Shown here piece by piece: positions 24,731 through 33,954 of a DNA stretch of 50,706 nucleotides. The position numbers and the translations under genes are program-made. Source of the stretch: Actinomycetes bacterium (lineage in GTDB: Bacteria; Actinomycetota; Acidimicrobiia; Acidimicrobiales; Palsa-688). The notes beneath the pieces were generated by a model. That model did not search any database. It saw nothing but the letters and a program-made list of their open reading frames with translations, and was not told where the DNA came from. Numbering within the stretch: the stretch's first letter is position 1; each line of letters begins with the position of its first letter. The stretch is from positions 1-50,706 of the forward strand of contig JAJYMB010000124.1 of the NCBI GenBank assembly GCA_021787365.1. Reading direction: 5' to 3'.

Positions 24731-25147
24731 TTAGCGCTTGGCTCGCCTCGGCATCAGCAACCACGCCCCGAAGACGAACAGAACCCCGCCAAAGACCACG
24801 TAGCCGAGCCAGACCCGTGTACCCACGGGGTGCACCGGCACGTAGACGTCCCAAATGCGCACGACGCCCGCCGCAGCCAGCACCGCTGCAGTGATAAGTG
24901 CCACCAAGGCGACGAAGCCGTACACGAGGGCTCGCATCACTGCGACGACCCTTACCGTGGTCCGAGCCCTTACCCACGCGACTGCGTCTACCACACGGTC
25001 GCTCAGCTCTCCGGCGAGGGCCGATGCCTGGTCGGAGACACTCCGCTGCTCGTGGAGGGCCCCTCCTCGCGAAGTGTGCTCCGCTTCAGAGGAACCGGCC
25101 GCCCGTCCGGGGGTGGTGACAGGCTCCTCACTTTCCGGCATGCCCAA
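24731..25147 (-). CDS. Hypothetical protein with two membrane helices
   Basis: A 138-residue protein. The N-terminal half is polar and probably cytoplasmic (about 1-65, with SGELSDRVVDAVAWVRARTTVR-like amphipathic sequence near 45-65). Two membrane segments follow (about 68-95, VYGFVALVALITAAVLAAAG, and 110-130, VWLGYVVFGGVLFVFGAWLL), with a basic end RRAKR. I do not recognise a family. It precedes trxB on the same strand with about 180 bases between them. Steady codon use across the frame and the clear helices support a real gene. Confidence 0.65.
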   Translation of the reverse strand: MGMPESEEPVTTPGRAAGSSEAEHTSRGGALHEQRSVSDQASALAGELSDRVVDAVAWVRARTTVRVVAVMRALVYGFVALVALITAAVLAAAGVVRIWDVYVPVHPVGTRVWLGYVVFGGVLFVFGAWLLMPRRAKR

Positions 25148-25261
25148 AGGTTACCCCGGCCAACCCGCTGGCGAGCCGTTGTGGTTTATGAAACCTTCAC
25201 CCTGCCAGCGGCACGCCGGCCGGGTCGGCCGCGTTGCACGCCGACGGGGCGGGCCGAAGTG

Positions 25262-26971
25262 TCAGTTGACCGAGAGCTTGTCGACCGTGGCCTTGTAGGA
25301 AGGACCCGGGCTCAGCATCCAGAAGAGCACCCAACTCCCCTTTTTGCCCCCTAAAGAGAACGTGTGGTCGCTATAGATCTGGTCTTGACTACTGGTCGGC
25401 TTGCCCCAGCTGCCCCAGGGAACGAAGCGGTCGCCGACGAAGACCTCGGCGCTCCAGTCCTGCATCGGTGTCTTCACGACCAGGTTGTGGAGGATATGAG
25501 TGCCGTTGAGCTCGAGAGCGAGGCCGAGGCCACCGTAGTTGCCGAAGCGGGGACCTTTGTAGATTTCGCTCTGCCAATAAGTGCTGGGATTGTTGCTGGT
25601 CAGGTTGGGGAGCTCGTTCAAGTTGTCATTGGGCAGGTTCCCGCCCGTGGTCAGTTCCTTCACCGTGACGACCTTCAGCGGCTCCTCGGCCCCCGCGTAG
25701 GTGGCTGCCCCCTTGCCGCCCGGGGTGCGCCCGCCCGCATGCCCCGGCGGGCTGGTCACGAGCCCGCCCGGGTAAAGCAGGGCCACAGCCACGGCTGACC
25801 CTCCCGCGAGCAGGCCGGCCACGACAGCGCTGGCGAAACGCTTCTGGCGTCGGCGCCGCGCGCGTCCGCTCCTCGTCGCGGGCGGCGGACCTGACCTATC
25901 CTCACGCAGAGTGGCAGACGGTAGACTTTGGCCGGTCACAGAAACACTGTCGGTGAGGGTACCGGTCGGGGCTGCGGTTCGGGCGCTGCTGGAGCGGGCG
26001 GCAGGTCCAAGATGCAAGAAGGCTCCTGGTCCGTTGGCAGGCGCGCCCAGGTCCTTGCCCAGCTCGGCCAGGGCCTGGAGAAGGTCGGCGGCCGACGCCA
26101 CACGTTGCTCTGGCTCCTTCACAAGAAGCGAAGCCACCAGGTCCACGAGCGGCCGAGGAAGGCCGGGACGGGCATCTGCGAGCGAAGGCGCAGGCCGTTG
26201 CACGTGGGCCAGCGCCGTCGCCATGTCCGTCCCTTCCTCCAGGGGAGCCCGGCCGGCCAGCATCTCGAACATGACGACGCCGAGCGAATAGAGGTCGGCG
26301 CGCGCGTCGGGCTCCCGGCCCTGGACTTGCTCGGGGGACACGTACTTCGGGGTCCCGAGCAGCGCGCCTTCTGCCGTCAGGTCCCCCCGGCTCGCCGTGG
26401 CCTTGGCGATCCCGAAGTCCGCCACCTTCACCTGTACGAGACCGGCACCCCCGTCGCGGAGCAGCACGTTGGCCGGCTTTATGTCCCGGTGCACGAGGCC
26501 CTGCGAGTGTGCGTAGGACAAGGCGTCCGCGACCTGCGAAACGACAGCCGTCACGAGGCGCGGGTCCATAGGCCCGCAGCGCCGCACCAAGTCTCGCAAG
26601 GTCTCCCCGGGGACGAGCTCCATGACTATAAAGGCGGTGCTCGGCCGCTCAGCCCAGTCGAGCTCTCTGGTGCCGGACGCGAACTGGGGGAGCGGCGCCG
26701 TGCCGTCCAGCGGCTCCACCCCGGCGTCGAAGATGGCCACGATACCAGGGTGCACCAGGCGCGCCGCCGTGACTGCCTCACGCCTGAACCGCTCCTGGAG
26801 GACCGGGTCGGCCGCCAAGTGAGGGAGGAGCAGTTTGAGGGCGACGGGGCGGGACAGGACCTCGTCGCGGCCCTCCCAAACTTCCGCCATCCCGCCTCGG
26901 GCCATAAGGCGCAATAGATGGTAACGCCCGGCCAAGGTCCGTGGGACTTCAGGTGCGAACCCTACCACCAC
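25262..26971 (-). CDS. Membrane Ser/Thr protein kinase with C-terminal sensor-like domain, near murJ
   Basis: A 569-residue kinase. The kinase domain (about 15-285) has MARGGMAEVWEGRD, Lys in VALKLLLP, HRDIKPANVLL and VADFGIAKA, so the catalytic residues are intact. A cytoplasmic Ser/Thr/Ala-rich linker and one membrane helix (about 375-400, ASAVVAGLLAGGSAVAVALL) follow. The outer domain (about 425-569: NLTSNNPSTYWQSEIYKGPRFGNYGGLGLALEL, then WSAEVFVGDRF) looks like a jelly-roll or discoidin-type fold resembling the C-terminal part of mycobacterial MviN. It lies on the same strand as degV and murJ. No PASTA domains. Confidence 0.88.
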   Translation of the reverse strand: MVVGFAPEVPRTLAGRYHLLRLMARGGMAEVWEGRDEVLSRPVALKLLLPHLAADPVLQERFRREAVTAARLVHPGIVAIFDAGVEPLDGTAPLPQFASGTRELDWAERPSTAFIVMELVPGETLRDLVRRCGPMDPRLVTAVVSQVADALSYAHSQGLVHRDIKPANVLLRDGGAGLVQVKVADFGIAKATASRGDLTAEGALLGTPKYVSPEQVQGREPDARADLYSLGVVMFEMLAGRAPLEEGTDMATALAHVQRPAPSLADARPGLPRPLVDLVASLLVKEPEQRVASAADLLQALAELGKDLGAPANGPGAFLHLGPAARSSSARTAAPTGTLTDSVSVTGQSLPSATLREDRSGPPPATRSGRARRRRQKRFASAVVAGLLAGGSAVAVALLYPGGLVTSPPGHAGGRTPGGKGAATYAGAEEPLKVVTVKELTTGGNLPNDNLNELPNLTSNNPSTYWQSEIYKGPRFGNYGGLGLALELNGTHILHNLVVKTPMQDWSAEVFVGDRFVPWGSWGKPTSSQDQIYSDHTFSLGGKKGSWVLFWMLSPGPSYKATVDKLSVN

Positions 26972-27039
26972 CCATCAGGCTACAGCTTGGCCGACAGACG
27001 CAGTGTGCACCCAACCACCAGGGAATGCTGAAATCTCCC

Positions 27040-27888
27040 TTACGGCTCGGGGCTTGCCGCGACCCAAGCGACGCCGATCGCTCCCGGGCCGGCGTGGGTA
27101 CCGATAACGGGGCCGATGTCGGCAAGGATTTTCGGCTCGAGAGAAACGATATCTGCTATCAGCGTGACGAACTCGTCAAAATCTGCGGCTTCGGCACCCA
27201 TTATCGCGAGACGCTCCACCGGCCCCGCCGCACGCAGCTTGCCTGCCAGATAGCGGAGCGATTTCGCACGCGTCCGTTGCTTGGACTCACCCTCGACGAC
27301 GCCGTCACGAACTTCTATCACAGGTTTTATCGACAAAAGGGCGCCAAGAGCGGCGGCGGCCCCCCCGATGCGGCCCCCCCTCCTCAAGTTTTCGAGAGTA
27401 TCGATGGCACCGAAGACGGCGAGCCGCCGCCTCGTCGACTCCGCGGCCGAGAGGACCCCGGCCAGGTCCTTTCCTTCGCGAGCCGCCTCAGCCGCTGCCA
27501 CTGCGACCAGGCCTTCACCCATTGTGGCGCTCCGGGAGTCGAAGACTTCCACCAAGAAGCGCGGCCGCATTTCTTTGGCAGCCCGGCTGGCGGAGTCGAA
27601 GGTAGCCGATAGCCTCGACGAGATCGTGACACAGAGTGCTGCGCTGGCACCGCTCGCGGCCGCCGACTCGAAAGCGGTGTGGAAAGCCCCCGGTGCCGGC
27701 GCGGCAGTTTCAGGGAGAGCTCCCCCGCTCGAGCACAGCCGCCAGAACTCCTTGGTGGAGAGCTCCTCGCGGTCCACGAACTCCTTCGACCCGAAGCGGA
27801 CATGGAGTGGCACCAGCGAGATGCCGTAGCTTTGCGCCAGCTCTTCTGGAAGGTCGCACGCGGTGTCGCAAATTATCCTTACGGTCAC
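27040..27888 (-). CDS. DegV-family fatty-acid-binding protein
   Basis: A 282-residue DegV protein: VRIICDTACDLPEELAQSYGISLVPLHVRFGSKEFVDREELSTKEFW, LCVTISSRLSATFDSA, VEVFDSRSATMGEGLVAVAAAEAA and FGAIDTLENLRRGGRIGGAAAALGALLSIKPV. In Gram-positive bacteria such proteins (FakB) bind fatty acids for phosphorylation by FakA; no fakA is visible here. It lies between the kinase gene and murJ, 82 bases after the murJ stop side... that is, downstream of murJ on the same strand. Confidence 0.92.
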   Translation of the reverse strand: MTVRIICDTACDLPEELAQSYGISLVPLHVRFGSKEFVDREELSTKEFWRLCSSGGALPETAAPAPGAFHTAFESAAASGASAALCVTISSRLSATFDSASRAAKEMRPRFLVEVFDSRSATMGEGLVAVAAAEAAREGKDLAGVLSAAESTRRRLAVFGAIDTLENLRRGGRIGGAAAALGALLSIKPVIEVRDGVVEGESKQRTRAKSLRYLAGKLRAAGPVERLAIMGAEAADFDEFVTLIADIVSLEPKILADIGPVIGTHAGPGAIGVAWVAASPEP

Positions 27889-27970
27889 GGGGCTCCTTGG
27901 CAGGTGGGCAATGTCGACGCGGGGCGTTACCAGCAGCTTTGGCGCCTCGAGCTTAGCGGAGCCGCGGGCG

Positions 27971-29821
27971 TCACGCCTCGTTGGCCCCGCCGGGGAGCCT
28001 GGCCGCGCCGGCGGGAGCGGTGAGCGCCCGCCAACGTTCGGGGAGGCGGCGTAGTTCCTCGATGCCGAACCAGCGCGCCGTGACCACGAAGACCCCCACC
28101 CCCACTGCTACCGCCAAGACGAGCCGGCCCACACCCAAGGCGAACGAGCCGGTAGGAGGCACGAGAGCGAGCACCAAGGCGACAGAACCGGCCATGACGG
28201 CTGTGGAAACAGCGGTCTTCGAAAACCAGGCCAACGGGAAAGCGAGGGCGATGCTCTGGCGCAGGCGCAACCAGGCCAAGGGCAGGGTCACCGTGTAAGA
28301 GCCGATCCACGCCAGCGCCAGCCCTTTTACCCCGACAACAGGATAAAGGCAAACCGCGCCGACGACAGTGAGGGCGTTTTCCAAGACGTACAACCAGAAC
28401 ATCGAGCGAGTGTCCTGCTTCGCCTGGAAGGCGCGCATGATGAGCAGGTAAGCGCTGAACCCCGGCAAGCCGAGGGCAAAAATCGCGAGCAGCGTCCCCG
28501 TGAGCTCGGCGGAAGCCACGCTCAGGTGGCCGTGTGCCAGCGCCACCACCACGGTTGGGCGCGCCACGAGCGCATAGCCGACTCCACCTGGCAGCAGGAG
28601 CACGATCGTCACCCGAGCCGCGCGGGCCAGCTGTGCGCCGAACGCCGCGGTATTGCCGAGTGACCAGCGTTCCGCCAGGTCGGGCGCGACCGCGTACGCT
28701 ATCGACACGGCCACCACGGCGTAGGGGAGCAGCATAAAGGCGTAGGCGTAGCTGAAGGCGGAAAAATCCCCCCGCTTGTTCTGGGCGAGGACAGCCACCA
28801 ACGCATAGGAAAGCTGGTTGGCTGCGACGGCCCCGAGCGTCCACCCCGAAAGTCGTCCGATCGCCCGGAGGGCGGGGTGGCCGGGCGCCCAACGCGGGCG
28901 GAGCGGTACTTTCGCCCTGAAGAGCGCTGGGAGCTGGGCGATGAGCTGGGCGAGGTAGCCAACCGTCGTCCCGATCCCGACGACGGCCACCGCGGCCGCA
29001 TCTTGGCGGTAGCCGCTTATAGAGCTAGGCCGCACCATCTGGTCGGCGACGACAAGCGCTCCAATCGCTACGAGGTTGGCCAGCACGGGGCTGAAGGCCA
29101 CCGAGGCGAACCGCCGACGAGCGTTCAAGAGGGCGGTCGTGACTGTGATCAGGCCCATGAACAGCAACTGGGGCGCAAAGAGGCGGAGCCAGTTCGTCGC
29201 GAGCGCCCGTTCGGCCCCGACTTCGGGCCCTCGGGCGTCCAAGAGGAACAGCCGGACGATGAGGGGTGCTGCCAACCAGAACAACACGGTGGCGGCCACG
29301 AGCGCCACCGTGAGGAAGCTCACGATGGCCGGGACGGCGTCGTCATCGTCGCGCGAGCCGCTGCGGGAGAGGGACTGCATGAGCACGGGCAGCAGCGTCG
29401 CCGACAACACCCCCCCCAAGAGCAGGTCGTACACCTGGTTTGGCACCGTGTTGGCTTGGTTGAAGGCGTCCGCCAAGCGGCCTTGGCCGAGGACCCACGC
29501 AACGGCGAGCAAGCGGGCGAAGCCTGAGACCCTGGACAAGACGGTGCCCGCCGCCATGACCAAGGCGCTACGGGCAGGGGCTGTCGCCGTGGGCGCGGCG
29601 GCAGGCGTCCCCGCCGCCTGTTGCTCCGCCATTGGCCCTGGGGGCGGCGGCGTCCGTGGCCCCGGTACGAGGACGCCGGGCAAGACCGTAAGGAACGGCG
29701 CCACATGGACAGGCGTAGGCGAGGGGTACGGCGCGCGCGGCACCGGCGGCGGGGGAGGCGGCGGGTAAACCACCGGCCGGGTGGGAGGACCGGGCGCCGT
29801 TACGCCCTGCTCCACGCTCAA
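27971..29821 (-). CDS. murJ: Lipid II flippase MurJ (MviN)
   Basis: A 616-residue MATE-like flippase. About 85 N-terminal residues are Pro/Ala-rich and probably cytoplasmic. A core of about fourteen membrane segments begins SALVMAAGTVLSRVSGFARLLAVAWVLG, followed by ADAFNQANTVPNQVYDLLLGGVLSATLLPVL, both family hallmarks. MurJ moves lipid II across the membrane for peptidoglycan synthesis. Unlike mycobacterial MviN there is no kinase-like domain at the C-terminus; a kinase is encoded separately two genes downstream. The start is TTG overlapping the DUF6049 stop (TTGA). Confidence 0.93.
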   Translation of the reverse strand: MSVEQGVTAPGPPTRPVVYPPPPPPPVPRAPYPSPTPVHVAPFLTVLPGVLVPGPRTPPPPGPMAEQQAAGTPAAAPTATAPARSALVMAAGTVLSRVSGFARLLAVAWVLGQGRLADAFNQANTVPNQVYDLLLGGVLSATLLPVLMQSLSRSGSRDDDDAVPAIVSFLTVALVAATVLFWLAAPLIVRLFLLDARGPEVGAERALATNWLRLFAPQLLFMGLITVTTALLNARRRFASVAFSPVLANLVAIGALVVADQMVRPSSISGYRQDAAAVAVVGIGTTVGYLAQLIAQLPALFRAKVPLRPRWAPGHPALRAIGRLSGWTLGAVAANQLSYALVAVLAQNKRGDFSAFSYAYAFMLLPYAVVAVSIAYAVAPDLAERWSLGNTAAFGAQLARAARVTIVLLLPGGVGYALVARPTVVVALAHGHLSVASAELTGTLLAIFALGLPGFSAYLLIMRAFQAKQDTRSMFWLYVLENALTVVGAVCLYPVVGVKGLALAWIGSYTVTLPLAWLRLRQSIALAFPLAWFSKTAVSTAVMAGSVALVLALVPPTGSFALGVGRLVLAVAVGVGVFVVTARWFGIEELRRLPERWRALTAPAGAARLPGGANEA

Positions 29822-31998
29822 ACCGGCAGCCGCCCGTCCTCAACCGACTCGACCGGGCGTGGCACGAGGCGACGAGAGCGGCGGCCGTGTCGAGCGTTGC
29901 GCACCCACCAGACCACGAGGAACAGGGCAGCCCCTACCATGAGCAAGAGGCCGACTCCCGACACGGCCGTGGAGCGGATCGTGTCGCTGCCCCCCGCAAC
30001 GAACGAGCCGCTCGGCGTCTCGATCTCGAGGGAGAGCTGGAACGCCCCGGGTGTGCGCACCGTGACGGGTACCTCGAAGGTGGTGCTGGCATGGACCAGG
30101 TGGAGGTCACATTCCTCCGAACCGGGGTTGAAGGCGGTACAACTCCCCGCTGGGAAGCTCCCACCAAGAAAGCTGAGCTCCTCGCTCGAGAGTACCAAAC
30201 GTACGTGTGCCACCATCCCGGCGCCGGAGATCACGGTCAGAGGCAGGCGCCCGCGGCGTGAGGTGAGCGTTATCGACGTCGAAGAGGGGAGGTGGACCTT
30301 GTGAAGTTCGGCCTCGGCCGAGCGCCCCACCCCGGCGATGATCCGAGAGCGCTGGCGCCCGCTCCACACAGACGATGTACTTACGAGCAGCCTCTCCTGG
30401 AGGCCGGTGACGAACGTGGATCCGTTCCCGAAGACCTCTGCAGCATCGGAGACGGCGACCTGGGCGGCGCCCAGCTGGCTGGCCCCGGCCAGTGGTCGCG
30501 TGCTGGGCGTGCCCACCACCTGCCTGACGAGCGGGCGCGTGCCCGTCGTCGCCACCGGGACCGAGCCGAAGGCCTGCTGGAGCGTCACCGCGCGGAGCAG
30601 CGGGTTGCCCTCGAGCCCCGCCAGGAGGACCGAAAGGAACGTGGGGTCGATAGTGGTGCCGGCCGGGGGCAGCATGACCACCCCCCGAGGGTCATTGGGT
30701 GCCTCGAGGTCGATCATCGCCAGCTCGGCGAGCACCTGGTTTGCCAGTAGCACGGACTGCCGACCGCTCGACGCCTCGGCTATACGCGAGGCGAGCTCGC
30801 TGTCTGCCCCGAAGACAAGGAGTTGGCTGCCCCCCGCTTCCAACTTGGTGGGTTGGGCAAAAGTGAGGCGCTGGTACTCCGACGGGAGCGGGGAGAGCGC
30901 GCTCTCGGGCACGGCTACCTGGGTGACACCCATCGAAGAGAGGGCGCCTAGAGCGGCCTGGTCGACTTCACCAGAGAGCGCCCAGGTGTTGGGCGAGGGG
31001 GGAGCACCAAGGAGCGCGGTCACGGTCGCGTCGCCAGAGGCAAGCTGCTTGGACAGCTCGTCCTGGAGGCCCGAGCTCATCAGCGACCCGATGTCGACCG
31101 GGAGGGTGGTGGTGGGCAGGAGCTCGTCGCCATTTCTCACCACCGCTGCGCGGAGCTGGCTGACCGCAGCCTTCGTCGCGCTGCCGGACTCTTCCATCGC
31201 CTCCAGCGTCGAAGCGGACCCCTGAACCGTCACGGCCGCCTTGTGGGCAGCCAGCTGAGCGATGTCCGCTTGGAGCACGCTCGCAGCAGCAGCTGGTACC
31301 TTCCCTATGGCACCCGTGCGGCTCACCGGCACCTTTGCAGCGATGGGGACCACGAGGGAGACGCCAAGGTGCTCGTTGAAGCTCTTCGCCCCGTTCGCCG
31401 CGTAGACGAGGAACGTCGTGAGCGGCTTGCCCTCGGTCAGGCCTTGCTTCTGCAAGAACGCCTGCACCGGGTAGACACCCGTCGTCCCGAGCGACAGGCC
31501 CCCGGCCGGCGAGTTGACCGGGAGATCCAGCTCCGCCCCGCCATCCGGGCCGCGCGGCAGGTCCGCCAGGGGGACCGGCGCGCCCTGGTAGCCCGGTGCG
31601 GGGAAGGTCCCGGCGAGCTCCTGTTGGAACTGCGAGCGCGTGGTCAGCAAGGGGTACACGTCCACCGCCAGGGTCTCGTTCGCGGGGTCGCTCGCCGTCA
31701 CGGCGAGGTCCAGCTGGAAGACGCTCCGGCCAGGGCCGACCCAGGTGCTCTGCGAGAGGAGCTGCAACGAGTCGTGGCCCTTGGCCACCGTCGCGCGTGG
31801 CACCGGCCGAGCCGCAGTGGGCGCCGGCCACACCCACACCGACCAGGTGGCGCACACCGCCGCTGCAGCAACACGGAACGCCAGTGCACGACCAGCCGGG
31901 CGCCTCAAGGCGACCCGCCCCTCAGGCGCTCCCGAGGCTGGAGGCCAAAGCCGGCCGACGTTACCCCGATGCCGTCCAACCTCGTCGAGAGCACGCAT
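29818..31998 (-). CDS. Secreted/membrane-anchored DUF6049-family protein (Rv3909-like)
   Basis: A 726-residue protein with an N-terminal hydrophobic signal (about 35-60, ALAFRVAAAAVCATWSVWVWPAP), a large extracytoplasmic region and a C-terminal membrane anchor (about 678-700, AVSGVGLLLMVGAALFLVVWWVR) ending in a basic tail. By position (immediately before murJ) and layout it matches the actinobacterial DUF6049 family, whose role is unknown. It overlaps the upstream GNAT gene by about 94 bases if it starts at 31998, so an internal start closer to the signal peptide is possible. Stop and murJ start overlap. Confidence 0.8.
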   Translation of the reverse strand: MRALDEVGRHRGNVGRLWPPASGAPEGRVALRRPAGRALAFRVAAAAVCATWSVWVWPAPTAARPVPRATVAKGHDSLQLLSQSTWVGPGRSVFQLDLAVTASDPANETLAVDVYPLLTTRSQFQQELAGTFPAPGYQGAPVPLADLPRGPDGGAELDLPVNSPAGGLSLGTTGVYPVQAFLQKQGLTEGKPLTTFLVYAANGAKSFNEHLGVSLVVPIAAKVPVSRTGAIGKVPAAAASVLQADIAQLAAHKAAVTVQGSASTLEAMEESGSATKAAVSQLRAAVVRNGDELLPTTTLPVDIGSLMSSGLQDELSKQLASGDATVTALLGAPPSPNTWALSGEVDQAALGALSSMGVTQVAVPESALSPLPSEYQRLTFAQPTKLEAGGSQLLVFGADSELASRIAEASSGRQSVLLANQVLAELAMIDLEAPNDPRGVVMLPPAGTTIDPTFLSVLLAGLEGNPLLRAVTLQQAFGSVPVATTGTRPLVRQVVGTPSTRPLAGASQLGAAQVAVSDAAEVFGNGSTFVTGLQERLLVSTSSVWSGRQRSRIIAGVGRSAEAELHKVHLPSSTSITLTSRRGRLPLTVISGAGMVAHVRLVLSSEELSFLGGSFPAGSCTAFNPGSEECDLHLVHASTTFEVPVTVRTPGAFQLSLEIETPSGSFVAGGSDTIRSTAVSGVGLLLMVGAALFLVVWWVRNARHGRRSRRLVPRPVESVEDGRLPV

Positions 31999-32687
31999 AG
32001 CCCCCTCGGGTCCTCGTGGAAGCCGACGCTGCGGTAAAGGGAGAGGGCCGCCTCGTTGCCCATCTGGGTGTTGACCGCGACCTGGAAGGTGCCCACACGA
32101 CGCAACCAGTGAAGGCCGTCCAACAAAAGCTTTTTGCCGACACCGTGCCCCTGGGCGGCCGGGGCAACGGCCAGGCGCTGGACGAAGCCGCGGCCGGCGG
32201 CCGCCCCACAGATCGCATAACCGAGCACGGACCCCCGCTTCCCCAAGGCGACCCTGAACCGGCTCTCGGGGGTGGCAGCGACGGCCTCCCTCAGCCCGGC
32301 CCGGTCGAAGCGCCAGAACGCAGAGAAGGCCATGGCATCGACCTCGAGGGCCCTCGCCGTCCGCAGCCAGCCCGCGCGCCGCACCCTAGGCCGAGGGGGG
32401 AGCGGCGGGAGCTCCACCGCCTTGTCCAAGATGAGGAGGTGGAGCTTCTCGTGGACCGTGAACCCCGCGTCGAGGAAGCCGCGCTGCTCCTCTGGGGACA
32501 GAGCCCCCGTCACGACGTTTTGGAAACCTCTCTCACCCAAGAGCCCGAGGCAGCGCCGCACGAACTCACCCGAGGGCGGCGGCGCATCGGTGACCGGCGA
32601 GACGAAGGCAACCGACGCGTCCGTGCGCCACGGGCCGGTCCGAACACACTCGGTTCCCCAGCGGATCAACCCGGTTGCGGCGGACAT
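31905..32687 (-). CDS. GNAT-family N-acetyltransferase
   Basis: A 260-residue protein whose C-terminal half (about 125-240) is a GNAT fold: FRVALGKRGSVLGYAICGAAAGRGFVQRLAVAPAAQGHGVGKKLLLDGLHWL, with the acetyl-CoA loop QGHGVG, and VNTQMGNEAALSLYRSVGF. The N-terminal part may be a diverged second GNAT-like domain. The substrate cannot be told. It sits in the position that mutT4 holds in mycobacteria, upstream of the DUF6049-murJ pair. The end of the gene overlaps the DUF6049 start. Confidence 0.85.
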   Translation of the reverse strand: MSAATGLIRWGTECVRTGPWRTDASVAFVSPVTDAPPPSGEFVRRCLGLLGERGFQNVVTGALSPEEQRGFLDAGFTVHEKLHLLILDKAVELPPLPPRPRVRRAGWLRTARALEVDAMAFSAFWRFDRAGLREAVAATPESRFRVALGKRGSVLGYAICGAAAGRGFVQRLAVAPAAQGHGVGKKLLLDGLHWLRRVGTFQVAVNTQMGNEAALSLYRSVGFHEDPRGLCVLSTRLDGIGVTSAGFGLQPRERLRGGSP

Positions 32688-32774
32688 GTCGGTTGCGAAG
32701 CTTCGATCTGGTGGTCTACCTGGCTCGCCAGCGCGAGCGACAGCCTACAAGGCCAACGGGGCCCGGAGGCGCTC

Positions 32775-33896
32775 ATGCTGACGCCCTGGCCTGCCGATAC
32801 CACATCGGTGATCGACCTTCCCGCCGTCCTGAGCCATGTCGTGGAACAGGGAGCGTCCGACCTGCACCTGAAGGTCGGCTCGCCCCCGCGCGTCCGTATC
32901 AACGGCGATCTCCGTGCGACCCCCTTCCCCCCGGTGAGCCCCGAGGAGCTCGAGGAGCTCGTGCAAGTCGTTGTCCCGCAAGAGCGCTTCGAGGAGTTCA
33001 AGGCGACGGGCGAAGCCGACTTTTCCCTGTCGATGAGCGGGCTCGGGCGTTTCAGGTGCAACGCGTTCCGCCAGCGGGGCACGGCCGGCCTCGTCATGCG
33101 GCGAGTACTGCCCAGCGCGTTGTCAGCCACCGACCTCGGGCTGCCGGCGGTGGTCACCCGTCTCGCCGAGGAGCAGCGCGGCCTGGTCCTTGTGACAGGG
33201 CCCACCGGGTCGGGGAAAACGACGACCCTCGCGGCAATGATCGACCACATCAACAACAGCCGGGCGGCGTGCATCATCACCATAGAAGACCCGATCGAGG
33301 TGCTCCACCGCGACAAGATGTCCATAGTCAGCCAGCGTGAGATCGGCACCGATACCAAAGACTGGTCCCAGGCTATGCGCAGGGTCCTGCGCCAGGACCC
33401 CGACGTGATCTTGATCGGGGAGATGCGCGACCCAGAGACGGTACAGGCGGCGCTGTCAGCAGGCGAGACCGGTCACCTCGTGCTCTCGACGCTCCATACG
33501 ATGAACGCGACCGAGACCATCAACCGCATCATCGACTTCTTCCCTCCCTACCAGCAGCGCCAGGTGCGGGTCAGCTTGGCTTCGGTGCTCCGGGGCGTCA
33601 TCAGCCAGCGGCTCGTGCCGAGGTCCGACGGCGTGGGCCGTTGCGTGGCGGTAGAGGCCATGGTGATGACGGGACGCGTTGCCGACCGGATCCTCGACCC
33701 GAACGGCGGGTCGGGCGAGACTATCGAAGACGTGATCGCCGATGGGGAGTTCCACGGCATGGTGACCTTCGACCAGAGCCTCTTCAACCTCTTCAAAGGG
33801 GGCGAGATCTCGCTCCGTGCCGCCCTCCAGGCGGCGACCAACCCCCACGACTTCCGCGTCGCGCTCCAGACAGCGGGGCTGCTCCCAGCCGTCTAG
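32775..33896 (+). CDS. pilT: PilT-like twitching-motility/retraction ATPase
   Basis: A 373-residue secretion-type ATPase. The N-terminal PAS-like domain has LSHVVEQGASDLHLKVGSPPRVRINGDL. The core has Walker A GPTGSGKTTTLAAMI, the Asp box IEDPIEVLH, Walker B RQDPDVILIGEMRDPETVQAAL and the His box ETGHLVLSTLHTMNATETINRIIDFF. The IGEMRD motif favours PilT over PilB. PilT powers retraction of type IV pili. No pilB, pilC or pilin gene is in the window, so this is an isolated copy here. GGAGG five bases before ATG 32775 fixes the start. Confidence 0.94.
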   Translation: MLTPWPADTTSVIDLPAVLSHVVEQGASDLHLKVGSPPRVRINGDLRATPFPPVSPEELEELVQVVVPQERFEEFKATGEADFSLSMSGLGRFRCNAFRQRGTAGLVMRRVLPSALSATDLGLPAVVTRLAEEQRGLVLVTGPTGSGKTTTLAAMIDHINNSRAACIITIEDPIEVLHRDKMSIVSQREIGTDTKDWSQAMRRVLRQDPDVILIGEMRDPETVQAALSAGETGHLVLSTLHTMNATETINRIIDFFPPYQQRQVRVSLASVLRGVISQRLVPRSDGVGRCVAVEAMVMTGRVADRILDPNGGSGETIEDVIADGEFHGMVTFDQSLFNLFKGGEISLRAALQAATNPHDFRVALQTAGLLPAV

Positions 33897-33954
33897 CCTG
33901 GGCGCCCGGGTGGTGGGGGCTACAGCGCCGCTCCTGGCCGTAGGCTCTGGCGTC

